Shown one piece after another: positions 45,139 to 54,094 of a stretch of DNA of 59,892 nt. The notes beneath the pieces are model-generated. The model saw only the letters and a program-made list of their open reading frames with translations. It ran no database searches and was not told the DNA's origin. The DNA is from Chloroflexota bacterium (GTDB lineage: Bacteria > Chloroflexota > Anaerolineae > Promineifilales > Promineifilaceae), in NCBI GenBank assembly GCA_013112725.1, contig JABFFZ010000027.1, positions 1-59,892 on the forward strand, given 5' to 3'. A program made the translations under genes and the position numbers. The first letter of the stretch is position 1. Every line of letters starts with the position of its first letter.

Positions 45139-45172
45139 GCAATGACCCAATGACCCAATGACCCAATGACTT
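45129..45172. repeat. ATTGAGCAATGACCC repeat between operon genes
   Basis: Four CCAATGAC units with an inverted GGGTCATTG at the left edge, overlapping the last codons of the aconitase small subunit and reaching the next gene. Confidence 0.6.
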
Positions 45173-45173
45173 C

Positions 45174-47090
45174 ATGCGTCGCAATCGCCTCTGGTCTCTC
45201 CTTTTATTTGGTAGCACGGCCGTACTCATACTCTTCATTCTTACCGACTGGCTGACTACTTTGCGGGGGCCGGCGCCGGAGACGGCAGAGTGGTATTGGC
45301 CGCATTTGATACGGCCGTACACCCACTGGCTGAAACCACTGCTGGCAACGCTGCTCATGGGCGGGGTGTCCGTCTGGTGGCTGTGGTTAGAGGAGCACGG
45401 CCGTATGGTGAAAGCTGGCCTATGGTTACTGGCGGGGGCCAGCCTGCTGCTGCAACTGGCACTGATGAATGCGGACAGCCTTTCTGTTCGTGATGAGTTG
45501 ATTAACCGGGTCTACTCCAACCTGGAAAGCGGTTTTTTCCAACCGGCAGCAGAGCTGCCCAACCTGGGTAGCAGCCTGACCAATTACCCGGCACTGATGC
45601 CCACCTTCAGCTCCGAACACGCCCGCACCCACCCGCCCGGCCTGCTCATCGCCAACCGGCTGACCATGGACCTGCTGGCCCGCTTTCCGGCGCTGGCCGA
45701 ACGGCTGGCGTATCCGGCGGCGGCGACGCGCTGTATTGATTTGTGGTTGTTGGACCGGCCAACGGCCGTGTCTGCCGCCCTGCTCATCTGGGCTATTATC
45801 CCCCTGCTGGCGGCGGCGCTAACCGTTTTTCCGGCCTATTGGCTGGCGAAGGAACTGTTGGGGAGTACGGCCGTGCGCCTGGCAACCCTCCTGGTTATCA
45901 CCCTACCGTCGCTGCTGCTGTTTGCCCCCAAAGCGGTGCAGCTTTATGCGCCGCTCAGTCTGCTCATCTTCCTGACCTTTTATCGCGGCCTGCAAAACTG
46001 GTCTTGGCGCTGGTTTTTCCTCTCTGGCCTGCTCTTCTCCCTGGCTACTTTCCTCAGTCTGGGCAATCTGTCGTTGGCGCTGTTGCTGGGTGCTTATGTG
46101 TCAGGTGCTTATGTGTCAGGTGCCAAGTGTCAGGCGCCAAGCCATCCCCTCACCCCTCCACCTGTTCACCTGTTCACCTGTTCACTTGCTTTCGCCCTCG
46201 GCGCAGCCACGCTCTGGCTCATTTACTGGCTGGGTTGGGGAGTGCCGCCCTGGGTTATTTTCCAGACCGGGTTAGGGCAGCATTATGAATTGGTGACGCA
46301 TATCCGTCGCTATGAGTGGTGGCTGGCCTGGAATCTGGTGGATGTGCTGGTTTTTGCCGGATGGGTAGTGGTGGTAGGGTTCACGGCCGTCCTGCTGCAA
46401 ACCATCCGCCGTCGCCCGCTGACGCCCGTACATTGGCTGGCCATCAGCACGGCCGTGCTGCTGCTCGTTCTCGACATCTCCGGCGCGGCGCGGGGCGAGG
46501 TGGGGCGGCTGTGGCTCTTTTTCTTCCCGTTTCTGGCGTTGGCTGCCGCCGATTGGCTGGCAGAAACGCAGCCGGGTTGGCGGCAACAGGCGGCACTGGT
46601 GGGACTGCAATTGGCCCTGACATTGGCGCTGGCGCTGGCCTGGCAGCCGGTGCGAGCGGTGGCGGTGGTAGCGCAACGGCCGTCTATTCCCGCTGCCACC
46701 CCTGAAAACAACGCCGATATTCTCTTTGGCGATGCCCTGCGCCTGACCGGTTATACCGTTCGGCAAAATGAGACTGCGCTGGAGGTGACGTTGTTTTGGC
46801 GCGGAGAACGGGGGGTGTTACGGCCGTATACCGTCTTCAACCACCTGCTGAATGCACAAGGCGAACTGGTAGCCCAACAAGACAACTGGCCCGTCAACGG
46901 CCAATGGCCGCCCACCTGCTGGCAAAACGGTGAAACGGTCGTAGACCAGTACGCCATTTCCCTACCAGACGACCTGCCGCCCGGTGTGTATACGTTGATG
47001 ACGGGGTGGTATGATGCGGCGGACGGCCGTCGTTTACTCACCGCCACCGGGCAGGATGCGATTGTTGTACATCAATACACCTGGGAATGA
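45174..47090 (+). CDS. Multi-pass membrane glycosyltransferase-like protein with repeat insertion
   Basis: A 638-residue integral membrane protein with about 11-13 hydrophobic segments and a soluble C-terminal domain (about residues 510-638). The first loop carries EHARTHPPGLLIANR, an HPPG-type motif reminiscent of GT39/GT83 mannosyltransferases that use polyprenyl-phosphate sugars. Residues about 308-340 are encoded by intergenic-type sequence (AYVSGAYVSGAKCQ, then PPPVHLFTC) at 46098-46190, apparently inserted in frame. The real substrate is unknown. Confidence 0.65.
   Translation: MRRNRLWSLLLFGSTAVLILFILTDWLTTLRGPAPETAEWYWPHLIRPYTHWLKPLLATLLMGGVSVWWLWLEEHGRMVKAGLWLLAGASLLLQLALMNADSLSVRDELINRVYSNLESGFFQPAAELPNLGSSLTNYPALMPTFSSEHARTHPPGLLIANRLTMDLLARFPALAERLAYPAAATRCIDLWLLDRPTAVSAALLIWAIIPLLAAALTVFPAYWLAKELLGSTAVRLATLLVITLPSLLLFAPKAVQLYAPLSLLIFLTFYRGLQNWSWRWFFLSGLLFSLATFLSLGNLSLALLLGAYVSGAYVSGAKCQAPSHPLTPPPVHLFTCSLAFALGAATLWLIYWLGWGVPPWVIFQTGLGQHYELVTHIRRYEWWLAWNLVDVLVFAGWVVVVGFTAVLLQTIRRRPLTPVHWLAISTAVLLLVLDISGAARGEVGRLWLFFFPFLALAAADWLAETQPGWRQQAALVGLQLALTLALALAWQPVRAVAVVAQRPSIPAATPENNADILFGDALRLTGYTVRQNETALEVTLFWRGERGVLRPYTVFNHLLNAQGELVAQQDNWPVNGQWPPTCWQNGETVVDQYAISLPDDLPPGVYTLMTGWYDAADGRRLLTATGQDAIVVHQYTWE
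46098..46190. repeat. Intergenic-type sequence inserted in a reading frame
   Basis: TATGTGTCAGGTGC units and CACCTGTTCACCTG triple runs interrupt the membrane protein gene; similar text lies at 55255-55280. In-frame insertion keeps the protein open. Confidence 0.55.
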
Positions 47091-47400
47091 AATCCCATCA
47101 AAGAGCCGGCGGTTGAAACCGCGCCTACACAAAGCAAAGTTGACCTGCGCCGACTATCCCAGACCACGCAGGCGGTCTTCGCCTGGCGCAGCCGCGAATT
47201 TATTTGCCTTCGGTATCCGGCGCGAGTACACCCTGGCTGTTGAAATTACTCATCTTTGATTAAGCATTGGATTATTGCTATACTTCCAGACAGGTTTTCT
47301 TATCAATCTTGTGTTTTCACTTTTCTAAATGTGAATTACTTGTCGTAGACTACCCTTATTTTTCTAAACTCGAATTGTGTTCACAAAAGGAGAAAATTGT
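47091..47400. other. 310-bp gap with diverged long repeat
   Basis: The left 170 bases (47093-47262) are a diverged relative of the long intergenic repeat at 21027 and 58540: GGTTGAAACCGCGCCTACAC, AAAGCAAAGTTGAC, then TTGAAATTACTCAT. To the right is AT-rich sequence and GGAG at 47390 for the next gene. No separate gene seen. Confidence 0.5.
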
Positions 47401-47932
47401 ATGACCATAGCAACCATAAAAAAATGAACAGGCGCTTATTCCCTGGTGGCTGATACTGCTGGAGGGTATCGCCCTGGTGATTTTGGGGTTGTTTTTCCTC
47501 AGTTCACCGGCGCAAACGGCCGTCATCGCCGTTCAAGTATTAGGCATCTACTGGCTCATCGCCGGTATTTTCAGAATCATCTCCATCTTCATAGATTCCT
47601 CCATGTGGGGCTTGAAACTATTTGCCGGTATTTTGGGCATCATTGCCGGTATTTTAGTGCTGAATCACCCCATCGTGGGGACGATAGTTTTAGCCAAAAC
47701 CATCATCCTTATTCTGGGTATTGAAGGGAACATCTTTGGCATTATCGGGATCGTGCAGGCGTTTAGAGGCGCCGGGTTGGGCGCTGGTATTTTAGGGGTG
47801 GTCAGTCTGCTCTTTGGCGCGCTACTGTTAGCAAATTCCTGGGGGTTTGCCCTCTCATTACCCTGGGCCATCGGCATTCTGGCTATTGTGGGTGGTATTG
47901 CTTCCATCATCGCCGCTTTTCAGGTGAAATAG
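47401..47932 (+). pseudogene. HdeD-like membrane protein (DUF308), frameshifted at A7 tract
   Basis: An HdeD/DUF308 family protein of about six hydrophobic segments. The body is read from about 47430: NEQALIPWWLILLEGIALVI, then ILGIIAGILVLNHP, ending in IIAAFQVK. The natural start, ATG 47401 with GGAG 8 bases before it, reads MTIATIK and then hits a TGA because of the run of seven A (47418-47424). With six A it would continue KNEQALIPWW in frame. This is a slip-prone tract, so it may be a real slippage switch, a mutation, or an assembly error. Confidence 0.75.
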
Positions 47933-47992
47933 CATAATAAAAGGCGTGGCCCGATTTTTCAGAATCGCGCCACCTTTTGAAGGAGTGAAATA

Positions 47993-48844
47993 ATGAGTGA
48001 TGTAGTTCCTGTGCAGTTGATTGTGGCCGCTTTTCAGAGCGAAAACGGGGCAAAGGATGCCTGGATGCAGTTAAAAGCAGCCAAATGGGGTGGTCTGATC
48101 AAAATTGAGCGGATGGCCATTGTGCGCCGCACCACCAAAGACAAAGTGAAAATCAGAGAATCTGGCGACCCCGGCGGCGGCCGGGGCGCGGTTGTAGGCA
48201 CAGTGGTAGGCGGCGTTATCGGCGCCATTGCCGGGCCACTAGGCGCGGTGGTTGTGGGCGGGGCGACGGGCGCGCTGGTCGGTGGCGTTACCGCCAAATT
48301 TTATGATTCAGGCATTCCCGATGAACGCCTGAAGAAAATTGGCGAAGCCTTAAAACCAGGCACCTCGGCCATTGTGGCTATCATCGAACACAAATGGGTC
48401 AAAGAACTGGAAAAGGATTTGCGCGAAGCCGGCGCGGATGTGCTGACGGAAATGCTGAGCCAGGACATTGCCCAACAGTTAGACGCAGGCAATGAGATGG
48501 CCTTTACCGCCATTGCCGGTGAAGAAGGCCTGGCGGTAGCGCGTGTGGCGGGCAATGAAAAAAAGATGGAAAGCCAATCCATGGTCATCAGCGAAGAAGG
48601 CATGGCTGTGGAAGCGCTTCACGCCGATGAATCCGGCATAGCCATTTATGAACTGGTCACCGATGGCGACGCGGTCATCACTGGCGCTGGCGTCATCACC
48701 GCTGGTGATGGTGATGAAGAAACGGATGGCGCCGGCGTGATCACCAAAGACGGCGACGAAGAAACGGACGGCGCCGGCGTGATCACCGAAGACGGCGACG
48801 AAGAAACCGACGGCGCGGGGGTTATTACCGGCGGCGGCCAGTAG
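47993..48844 (+). CDS. DUF1269 protein with glycine zipper and acidic tandem repeats
   Basis: A 283-residue protein. The N-terminal half is DUF1269-like with a glycine zipper (VVGTVVGGVIGAIAGPLGAV) that may insert in membranes. The C-terminus carries three full and one partial copy of a 14-residue repeat of type GAGVITKDGDEETD, encoded by 42-base tandem repeats from about 48694. The repeats are acidic and could bind cations. Start supported by GGAG. Confidence 0.75.
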   Translation: MSDVVPVQLIVAAFQSENGAKDAWMQLKAAKWGGLIKIERMAIVRRTTKDKVKIRESGDPGGGRGAVVGTVVGGVIGAIAGPLGAVVVGGATGALVGGVTAKFYDSGIPDERLKKIGEALKPGTSAIVAIIEHKWVKELEKDLREAGADVLTEMLSQDIAQQLDAGNEMAFTAIAGEEGLAVARVAGNEKKMESQSMVISEEGMAVEALHADESGIAIYELVTDGDAVITGAGVITAGDGDEETDGAGVITKDGDEETDGAGVITEDGDEETDGAGVITGGGQ

Positions 48845-48905
48845 TAATTGAGTAATTGAGTAATTGGGTAATTGGCGAACCAATTACCCAATTACCCAAT
48901 TACCC
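48842..48905. repeat. Palindrome, TAATTGGGTAATT family
   Basis: Perfect 16-base arms GTAATTGGGTAATTGG (48859-48874) and its complement (48879-48894) with a CGAA loop, plus flanking units, directly after the DUF1269 stop. Likely a transcript end. Confidence 0.7.
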
Positions 48906-49060
48906 AATCTCTCCCCTCCCCCCAACCTGGATGACATTCGGACGGATTTCGGACGGCCGTACCCTATCATGCCGCCTGGTATCCTTAAATCACACTTAGG
49001 CAAGATGTAAAACGTAAAACGCGGGTCGTTTTACGTTTTGCGTTTATGCAAGGAGCAACA

Positions 49061-52000
49061 ATGTCTGTTCGATTTGTCCCATTTCTGCAAAACAAGTGGC
49101 GCTGGAGTACGGCCGTTGGCCTGCTGGCCCTGGTCATTGGTCTTTCCCTCTCTCTGGCCGGTTCCACACCGGTACAAGCCCTTTCCACCACCACTGTGTC
49201 CACCACCTCCCTCACGAATACCCCGGGTAACAGTTGTGACCTGTGGGAGGCGCTGCAAGCCATCGCCGACTACAACAACGGCGCTGACACCGACAACAAC
49301 GGTAGTATTTCCAGTTACCACGAATGTACTACCGGCCCTGGCCCCCACATCATCGTTTTTAGTGGATCGGCGGCTGGCGGCACCATTACCCTAAACAAAG
49401 ACTTAAACCCCGTTCTGCCCTGGGTCACCGATAACGTCACCATCACCGGCCCGGTAGTCATCAACGGCAATGGCGGCCCAGGCGCTAACCAGGTAGACTC
49501 CTCCATCTTTCACACAAATGCCGGCGGCAAACTAACTTTGCTCAATATGGTCGTGCAAAACGGTTACACCAGCGGCGGGGGCGGTGCTATCCTCAGCCAG
49601 GGCGGTGATGATGAGATCAACATCATCGGCTCTAGCTTCCAAAACAACCGGGCGGCCAACCGGGGTGGAGCCATCCAGGCTGCCGGTAAAATCAACATCC
49701 TGGCTTCCAACTTCTCCGGCAACCGGGCCTTAGGCACCGACGGCGGCTGGGGTGATGCCTTTGGCCAGGGTGGCGCTATTTACCAGAGCGGTTATAACTC
49801 CCTCAACATCTCCCTGAGCAACTTCGCCGGGAACATTGCCACCGAAGGCGGCGGCGCCATTTACACCGGCGCCAACAGTGGTGAAATCTCCGACACCGTT
49901 TTCAACGGCAACATCGTAGACGATGACGCGCCCAACGATAACACCGAAGGCGGCGGCGCTATCTACAATCACAACAACAGCAGCGACGGCGGGTTAACCA
50001 TCATTCGCTCCGCGTTTAATGGCAATCTCAGCTTTGAAGCGCCCGGCGGCGCTATCTTCAACGGCTCCGATGGCTATCTACGCATCCGCGATAGTTCGTT
50101 CAACGCCAATATCGCCGGCGACATGATTAACGAGGAAATGGGCGGCGCTATTTACAACCGAAAAGTGTTGGATGTGCGGCGCGTCACCTTCCTGGCAAAT
50201 CTCTCGTCGCGGGGTAACGGCGGCGCGCTGGCCAATGACCGCACCGGGCAGGCTACCCTGGCCAATGTCACTTTTATTGCCAATGGCGCGCCTGACGGTG
50301 ACGGCGGCGCGATCTGGAATGGCAACACACAGCAAGGCGGCCCGGCTTCCAATGTCAATCTCTACAATGCCACCTTCTCCCTGAACGCTTCCCCCAATGC
50401 AGGCGCGGCTATCTTTAACCAGTCAGATGGTAGCCACGAGGTACGGCTGGCCAACACCATCATTGATGGCATTGGCATTGCTGGTGACAACTGCAACGAA
50501 GCGTTGACTTCCCAGGGCTACAACATTGACAGCGCCAACACCTGTGGCATGAACCAGGGCAGCGACCAGAACGGCACTGACCCCAAACTTGATACCCCTG
50601 GTTTCAACGGCGGGCCGCTGGCCTCGTTGATTACGGTAGCGCTGAAAGAAGGCAGCCCGGCCATTGACGCCGGCAGCAACAATGTCTGCGCCAATGATTA
50701 TGTGGAGAATCTGGATCAGCGCAGCGACCCACGCCCCAAAGGTTCCACCTGCGACATTGGCGCATTCGAATCTGATCCCGCCGTACCCGCCTACGGTTCG
50801 AACCCGGTGCAGCCAGGGCCGGTTGTGGTCGGCAATACCAGCGTGGGTGTGCCGGTGACCAACACCTTTGCCATTCTCTCGGTGGGGAATGCCACGCTGC
50901 AAGTGAGCAACCCGACGTTGGGTGGGGCAAATCCGGCCCGGTTCAGCGTGCTATCGCCCGCGTTTCCGCTCAGCATTAGCCCCGGGGGCAGCCGCCAGGT
51001 GGAGGTGCAGTGTGATGGCGATGCGGTGGGCGACTACACAGCCACGCTGACACTAAGTACCAATGCCCCGGCGACATCTTCTGTGACTTATGACCTGGAG
51101 TGCCATGTAGCGCCGCAGCCCACGCCTGGGTATGGCTCTACTCCGGCGCCGGGTGGCACGCTGGATTTCGGCCAGGTGTTTGTGGCTGAATCTACGCAGC
51201 GTACATTGACCTTTTTTGAAACGGGTAATGCCACATTGACCGTAGGCAGCGCCGACTTGTCAGGAGCGCATCCAACTGACTTCACTTTTAATGCTTTTGA
51301 TGGCACCATCAATGATGGTGAACCACCATCCACACTACCGATTACCTGTACACCGGGGGATTTTGGGCTGCGCACGGCCGTACTTACCCTGGCGACCAAT
51401 GACCCCAACCAGCCCTCCGTCAGCTATAACCTGGTGTGCCAGGGGGTGCCCGTACCTCCCGCGCCGCTGGCTTTTCCGGGCGTCAGCTACATCAATGGGC
51501 AGGGTGGCATCAACTCGCTCAATGGCGCGTATGATATTGCTATCAGCCCCGACGGCTTGTTTGCTTACGTGACGGCCTTTGATAACGATACCCTGACCGT
51601 TTTCCGGCGCAATGGTGAAACGGGGGCGCTGACGCTGGTCATGTCTACCTCCAATGTGGATATGGACGGGCCGCAGATGGTGAAGATCAGCCCGGATGGG
51701 ACGCAGGTGTATGTGACCGCGCGCAACACCGACAAGTTCCTGGTCTTTAACCGCAACATCAACACGGGTATGGTGACGGTGAACACAGTCTTTACCAATG
51801 GGCAGGGCGGTGTGTCTGGTCTGGACTATCCATATGCCATTGCGGTCAGCCCCGACGGCCGTTTCATCTATGTCACCGGTTTCCACAGCAATTCCCTGGT
51901 CAGATTTGGCCGGGACAGCGACGGTACGGTTTCTTTCCTCAGCGCCCTCATAGACCCCACCAATCTCGACCGCCCCTATGTGGTCGCGGCCAGCCCTGAT

Positions 52001-53560
52001 GGCAAAAATCTGTACGTCACCGGCGGGCATAATGGCGTCAGTGATGATGGATACATCTCCGTTTTCAGCCTGAACCCACTGGATGGTTTTGTTAGCTTCG
52101 AGCAGCGCATTACCGAAGGGCAACCGATCTGCGTCATCATCATCGTCCCCTTCTGTTTCAACCTGGATGCACTGGGTGGCGCGTGGGGCGTCACCGTCAG
52201 CCCGGATGGGGCCAACGTGTACGTCGCCAGTTACTTTGATGATGCGGTGGTGCGGTTTGTGCGTGACCCGCTTGATGGCCTGCTGACGTATGGCGGGCGG
52301 ATTACTAATTCCTCTATGCAAATGCAGATGGTTAAGCTAACGGCCGTGCCCGAAGAATTATTACCAGACGAAATACCAGCGAATGGCCGGGAAGTGGAAG
52401 TCATAGATGAGGTCAACGTCGAGGGACTGAACGGGGCGATGGATGTCAAGGTTAGCCCGGATGGACAGTACGTCTATGTTACCGGTTATGTCTCCGATGC
52501 TTTATCTGTCTTTGGGCGCAATCCGGCCAACGGCGTCTTGAGCCAGGTGCAGGTGATTTACACCTTCTTTGGCCTGCCGGCGGTAGATGGCGCCCGGCAA
52601 ATTGCGCCCGCACCGGATGGTAGAGGTGTGTACATCACGGCGACGGTGGACGATGCCGTAGTCTCTTTCCGCATGGCGAACCCCGTGCCTACGCTGAATA
52701 CCCTGCTGCCCGCTTCCGCAGCCGCCGGCAGCGGCGGCCTGACGGTGCGTGTGTTGGGGCAGAACTTTGTGCCCGGCGTGGTTGGCAAGCTAGATGGCGC
52801 GGACCGGCCAACGGCATACGTTAGCCCAGATGAGATTGAGGTCACGCTGACAAGCGCAGATGTGCAAAATGCGGGAACACGGGTGATCACGGCCGTGAAC
52901 CCCGCGCCTGGTGGTGGTAACTCCCTGAACAGCCTGGACTTTGTCGTCACCGCACCCGGCGAAAACCCCATCCCCTCCATTGATTCTCTACTGCCCGGCG
53001 GCCTCATGGCCGGCGACCCGGCCTTCTCGCTGACGGTTTACGGTGCTAACTTTGTCAACGGCGCAACGGTGCAGTGGAATGGGGTAAACCGGACGACGAC
53101 GTTTGTCAGCAGCACCGAACTGCAAGCGGCCATCCCGGCGACTGACTTGCTTTCCCCAGGAGCCGCAGCCGTCACAGTTGTCAATCCTGGCCCTGGTGGT
53201 GGCGCTTCTAATGCTATGCCCTTTGGCGTGACCGCGCCCGGTCAAAACCCGGTCCCCACCATCAGCAGCCTGTCGCCTTACCACACCTTTGCGCGTGGCG
53301 CAGCCAGCGATCCCGTCACCGTCCGGGTGAGCGGCTTGAATTTTGTACCCGGCGTCCAGGCGCAGTGGAATGGGCAAAACCGGCCAACGCAGTTTGTGAA
53401 CGAAAATACGTTGCTGGTAACGTTGAACAGCTTCGATGTGGCTTTTGGCGGTTCTGGCTCGGTAACAGTAATCAATCCTGGCCCTGGCGGCGGCAATTCT
53501 AACCCGGCCACGTTTACTATCTACCCTTATGCGGTTTTCCTGCCGATAACACTCAAGTAG
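49061..53560 (+). CDS. Large exported protein: beta-helix, choice-of-anchor, propeller and three IPT domains
   Basis: A 1499-residue exported protein with a signal peptide. Residues about 45-560 form a right-handed beta-helix with POMP-type GGAI units (GGGGAILSQGG, EGGGAIYTGA, GDGGAIWNGN) ending in CDIGAFE. Two choice-of-anchor D-like domains follow (NATLQVS..., RTLTFFETGNATLTVG), then a lactonase-like beta-propeller (repeated ISPDG..YVT), and three IPT/TIG domains each with [GN][FV]V and NPGPGGG. It ends YAVFLPITLK. Such proteins are surface adhesins or polysaccharide-binding proteins. ATG 49061 follows AAGGAG; the ATG at 49046 is too close to that site. Confidence 0.85.
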   Translation: MSVRFVPFLQNKWRWSTAVGLLALVIGLSLSLAGSTPVQALSTTTVSTTSLTNTPGNSCDLWEALQAIADYNNGADTDNNGSISSYHECTTGPGPHIIVFSGSAAGGTITLNKDLNPVLPWVTDNVTITGPVVINGNGGPGANQVDSSIFHTNAGGKLTLLNMVVQNGYTSGGGGAILSQGGDDEINIIGSSFQNNRAANRGGAIQAAGKINILASNFSGNRALGTDGGWGDAFGQGGAIYQSGYNSLNISLSNFAGNIATEGGGAIYTGANSGEISDTVFNGNIVDDDAPNDNTEGGGAIYNHNNSSDGGLTIIRSAFNGNLSFEAPGGAIFNGSDGYLRIRDSSFNANIAGDMINEEMGGAIYNRKVLDVRRVTFLANLSSRGNGGALANDRTGQATLANVTFIANGAPDGDGGAIWNGNTQQGGPASNVNLYNATFSLNASPNAGAAIFNQSDGSHEVRLANTIIDGIGIAGDNCNEALTSQGYNIDSANTCGMNQGSDQNGTDPKLDTPGFNGGPLASLITVALKEGSPAIDAGSNNVCANDYVENLDQRSDPRPKGSTCDIGAFESDPAVPAYGSNPVQPGPVVVGNTSVGVPVTNTFAILSVGNATLQVSNPTLGGANPARFSVLSPAFPLSISPGGSRQVEVQCDGDAVGDYTATLTLSTNAPATSSVTYDLECHVAPQPTPGYGSTPAPGGTLDFGQVFVAESTQRTLTFFETGNATLTVGSADLSGAHPTDFTFNAFDGTINDGEPPSTLPITCTPGDFGLRTAVLTLATNDPNQPSVSYNLVCQGVPVPPAPLAFPGVSYINGQGGINSLNGAYDIAISPDGLFAYVTAFDNDTLTVFRRNGETGALTLVMSTSNVDMDGPQMVKISPDGTQVYVTARNTDKFLVFNRNINTGMVTVNTVFTNGQGGVSGLDYPYAIAVSPDGRFIYVTGFHSNSLVRFGRDSDGTVSFLSALIDPTNLDRPYVVAASPDGKNLYVTGGHNGVSDDGYISVFSLNPLDGFVSFEQRITEGQPICVIIIVPFCFNLDALGGAWGVTVSPDGANVYVASYFDDAVVRFVRDPLDGLLTYGGRITNSSMQMQMVKLTAVPEELLPDEIPANGREVEVIDEVNVEGLNGAMDVKVSPDGQYVYVTGYVSDALSVFGRNPANGVLSQVQVIYTFFGLPAVDGARQIAPAPDGRGVYITATVDDAVVSFRMANPVPTLNTLLPASAAAGSGGLTVRVLGQNFVPGVVGKLDGADRPTAYVSPDEIEVTLTSADVQNAGTRVITAVNPAPGGGNSLNSLDFVVTAPGENPIPSIDSLLPGGLMAGDPAFSLTVYGANFVNGATVQWNGVNRTTTFVSSTELQAAIPATDLLSPGAAAVTVVNPGPGGGASNAMPFGVTAPGQNPVPTISSLSPYHTFARGAASDPVTVRVSGLNFVPGVQAQWNGQNRPTQFVNENTLLVTLNSFDVAFGGSGSVTVINPGPGGGNSNPATFTIYPYAVFLPITLK

Positions 53561-53580
53561 AAAAACGTAGTCTGTGGTAA

Positions 53581-53619
53581 AAAATGCGTAGGGCGTAGCG
53601 TTTACGCCCTACGCATTTT
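53581..53619. terminator. Bidirectional terminator overlapping a stop codon
   Basis: A perfect 17-base stem (AAAATGCGTAGGGCGTA and its complement) with a GCGTT loop lies between two convergent genes; A and T runs on both sides suit termination in both directions. The stem contains the final codons and TAG of the DUF1801 gene. Confidence 0.75.
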
Positions 53620-54022
53620 CCTTCATATGCTCCACTGATTGGGCGACCAGTTCGAGCAGCACGGCCGTGTCCACATCCGCCAGTTTATTGATATACAGGC
53701 ACGACTTCCCCGTCTTGTGTTTACCCAACTTTGCCATCAATTCGTCATATCCATCAAACCCCGCCATGATGTACAGCGTCAGGTTTTGTTTGCGCGGCGA
53801 AAAGCCGGTCAAGAACCAATCCCCCTCCCGGCCACTCTCGTACTTGTAATGGTATTGTCCAAAACCGACAATGCTGTCGCCCCACATCTTGGGTTCCATT
53901 TGGGTCACTTGCTGCATCAGCGCCAGGATAGCAAGACTATCTTGCCGTTTCCTTTCATCAGCCACGCCGTTCAAAAACGCGACCACATCCCCCTCATTCT
54001 CTTTCGTCTTTAACTCCGCCAT
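53609..54022 (-). CDS. DUF1801 (YdhG-like) protein
   Basis: A 137-residue cytosolic protein of the DUF1801 family, with VVAFLNGVADERKRQDSLAI, EPKMWGDSIVGFGQYHYKYES, WFLTGFSPRKQNLTLYIM and GKSCLYINKLADVD. The fold is a small alpha/beta domain related to iron-chaperone-like proteins; role unknown. Its last codons lie in a terminator stem shared with the convergent gene. Confidence 0.9.
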   Translation of the reverse strand: MAELKTKENEGDVVAFLNGVADERKRQDSLAILALMQQVTQMEPKMWGDSIVGFGQYHYKYESGREGDWFLTGFSPRKQNLTLYIMAGFDGYDELMAKLGKHKTGKSCLYINKLADVDTAVLLELVAQSVEHMKENA

Positions 54023-54094
54023 TTTTGTTTACCCTTTTTATCCGTCATCCGTCATCCGTAAACTGATTACGGATTGCCGATTACCGATTAGGGA

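Noticed and set aside
50793..50806. GGTTCGAACCCGG, like a tRNA T-loop
   Set aside because: It is in the choice-of-anchor coding region and no acceptor or anticodon stems fit around it.
51335..52321. 328-residue minus-strand frame inside the exported protein gene
   Set aside because: Antisense shadow of a clear beta-propeller coding region.
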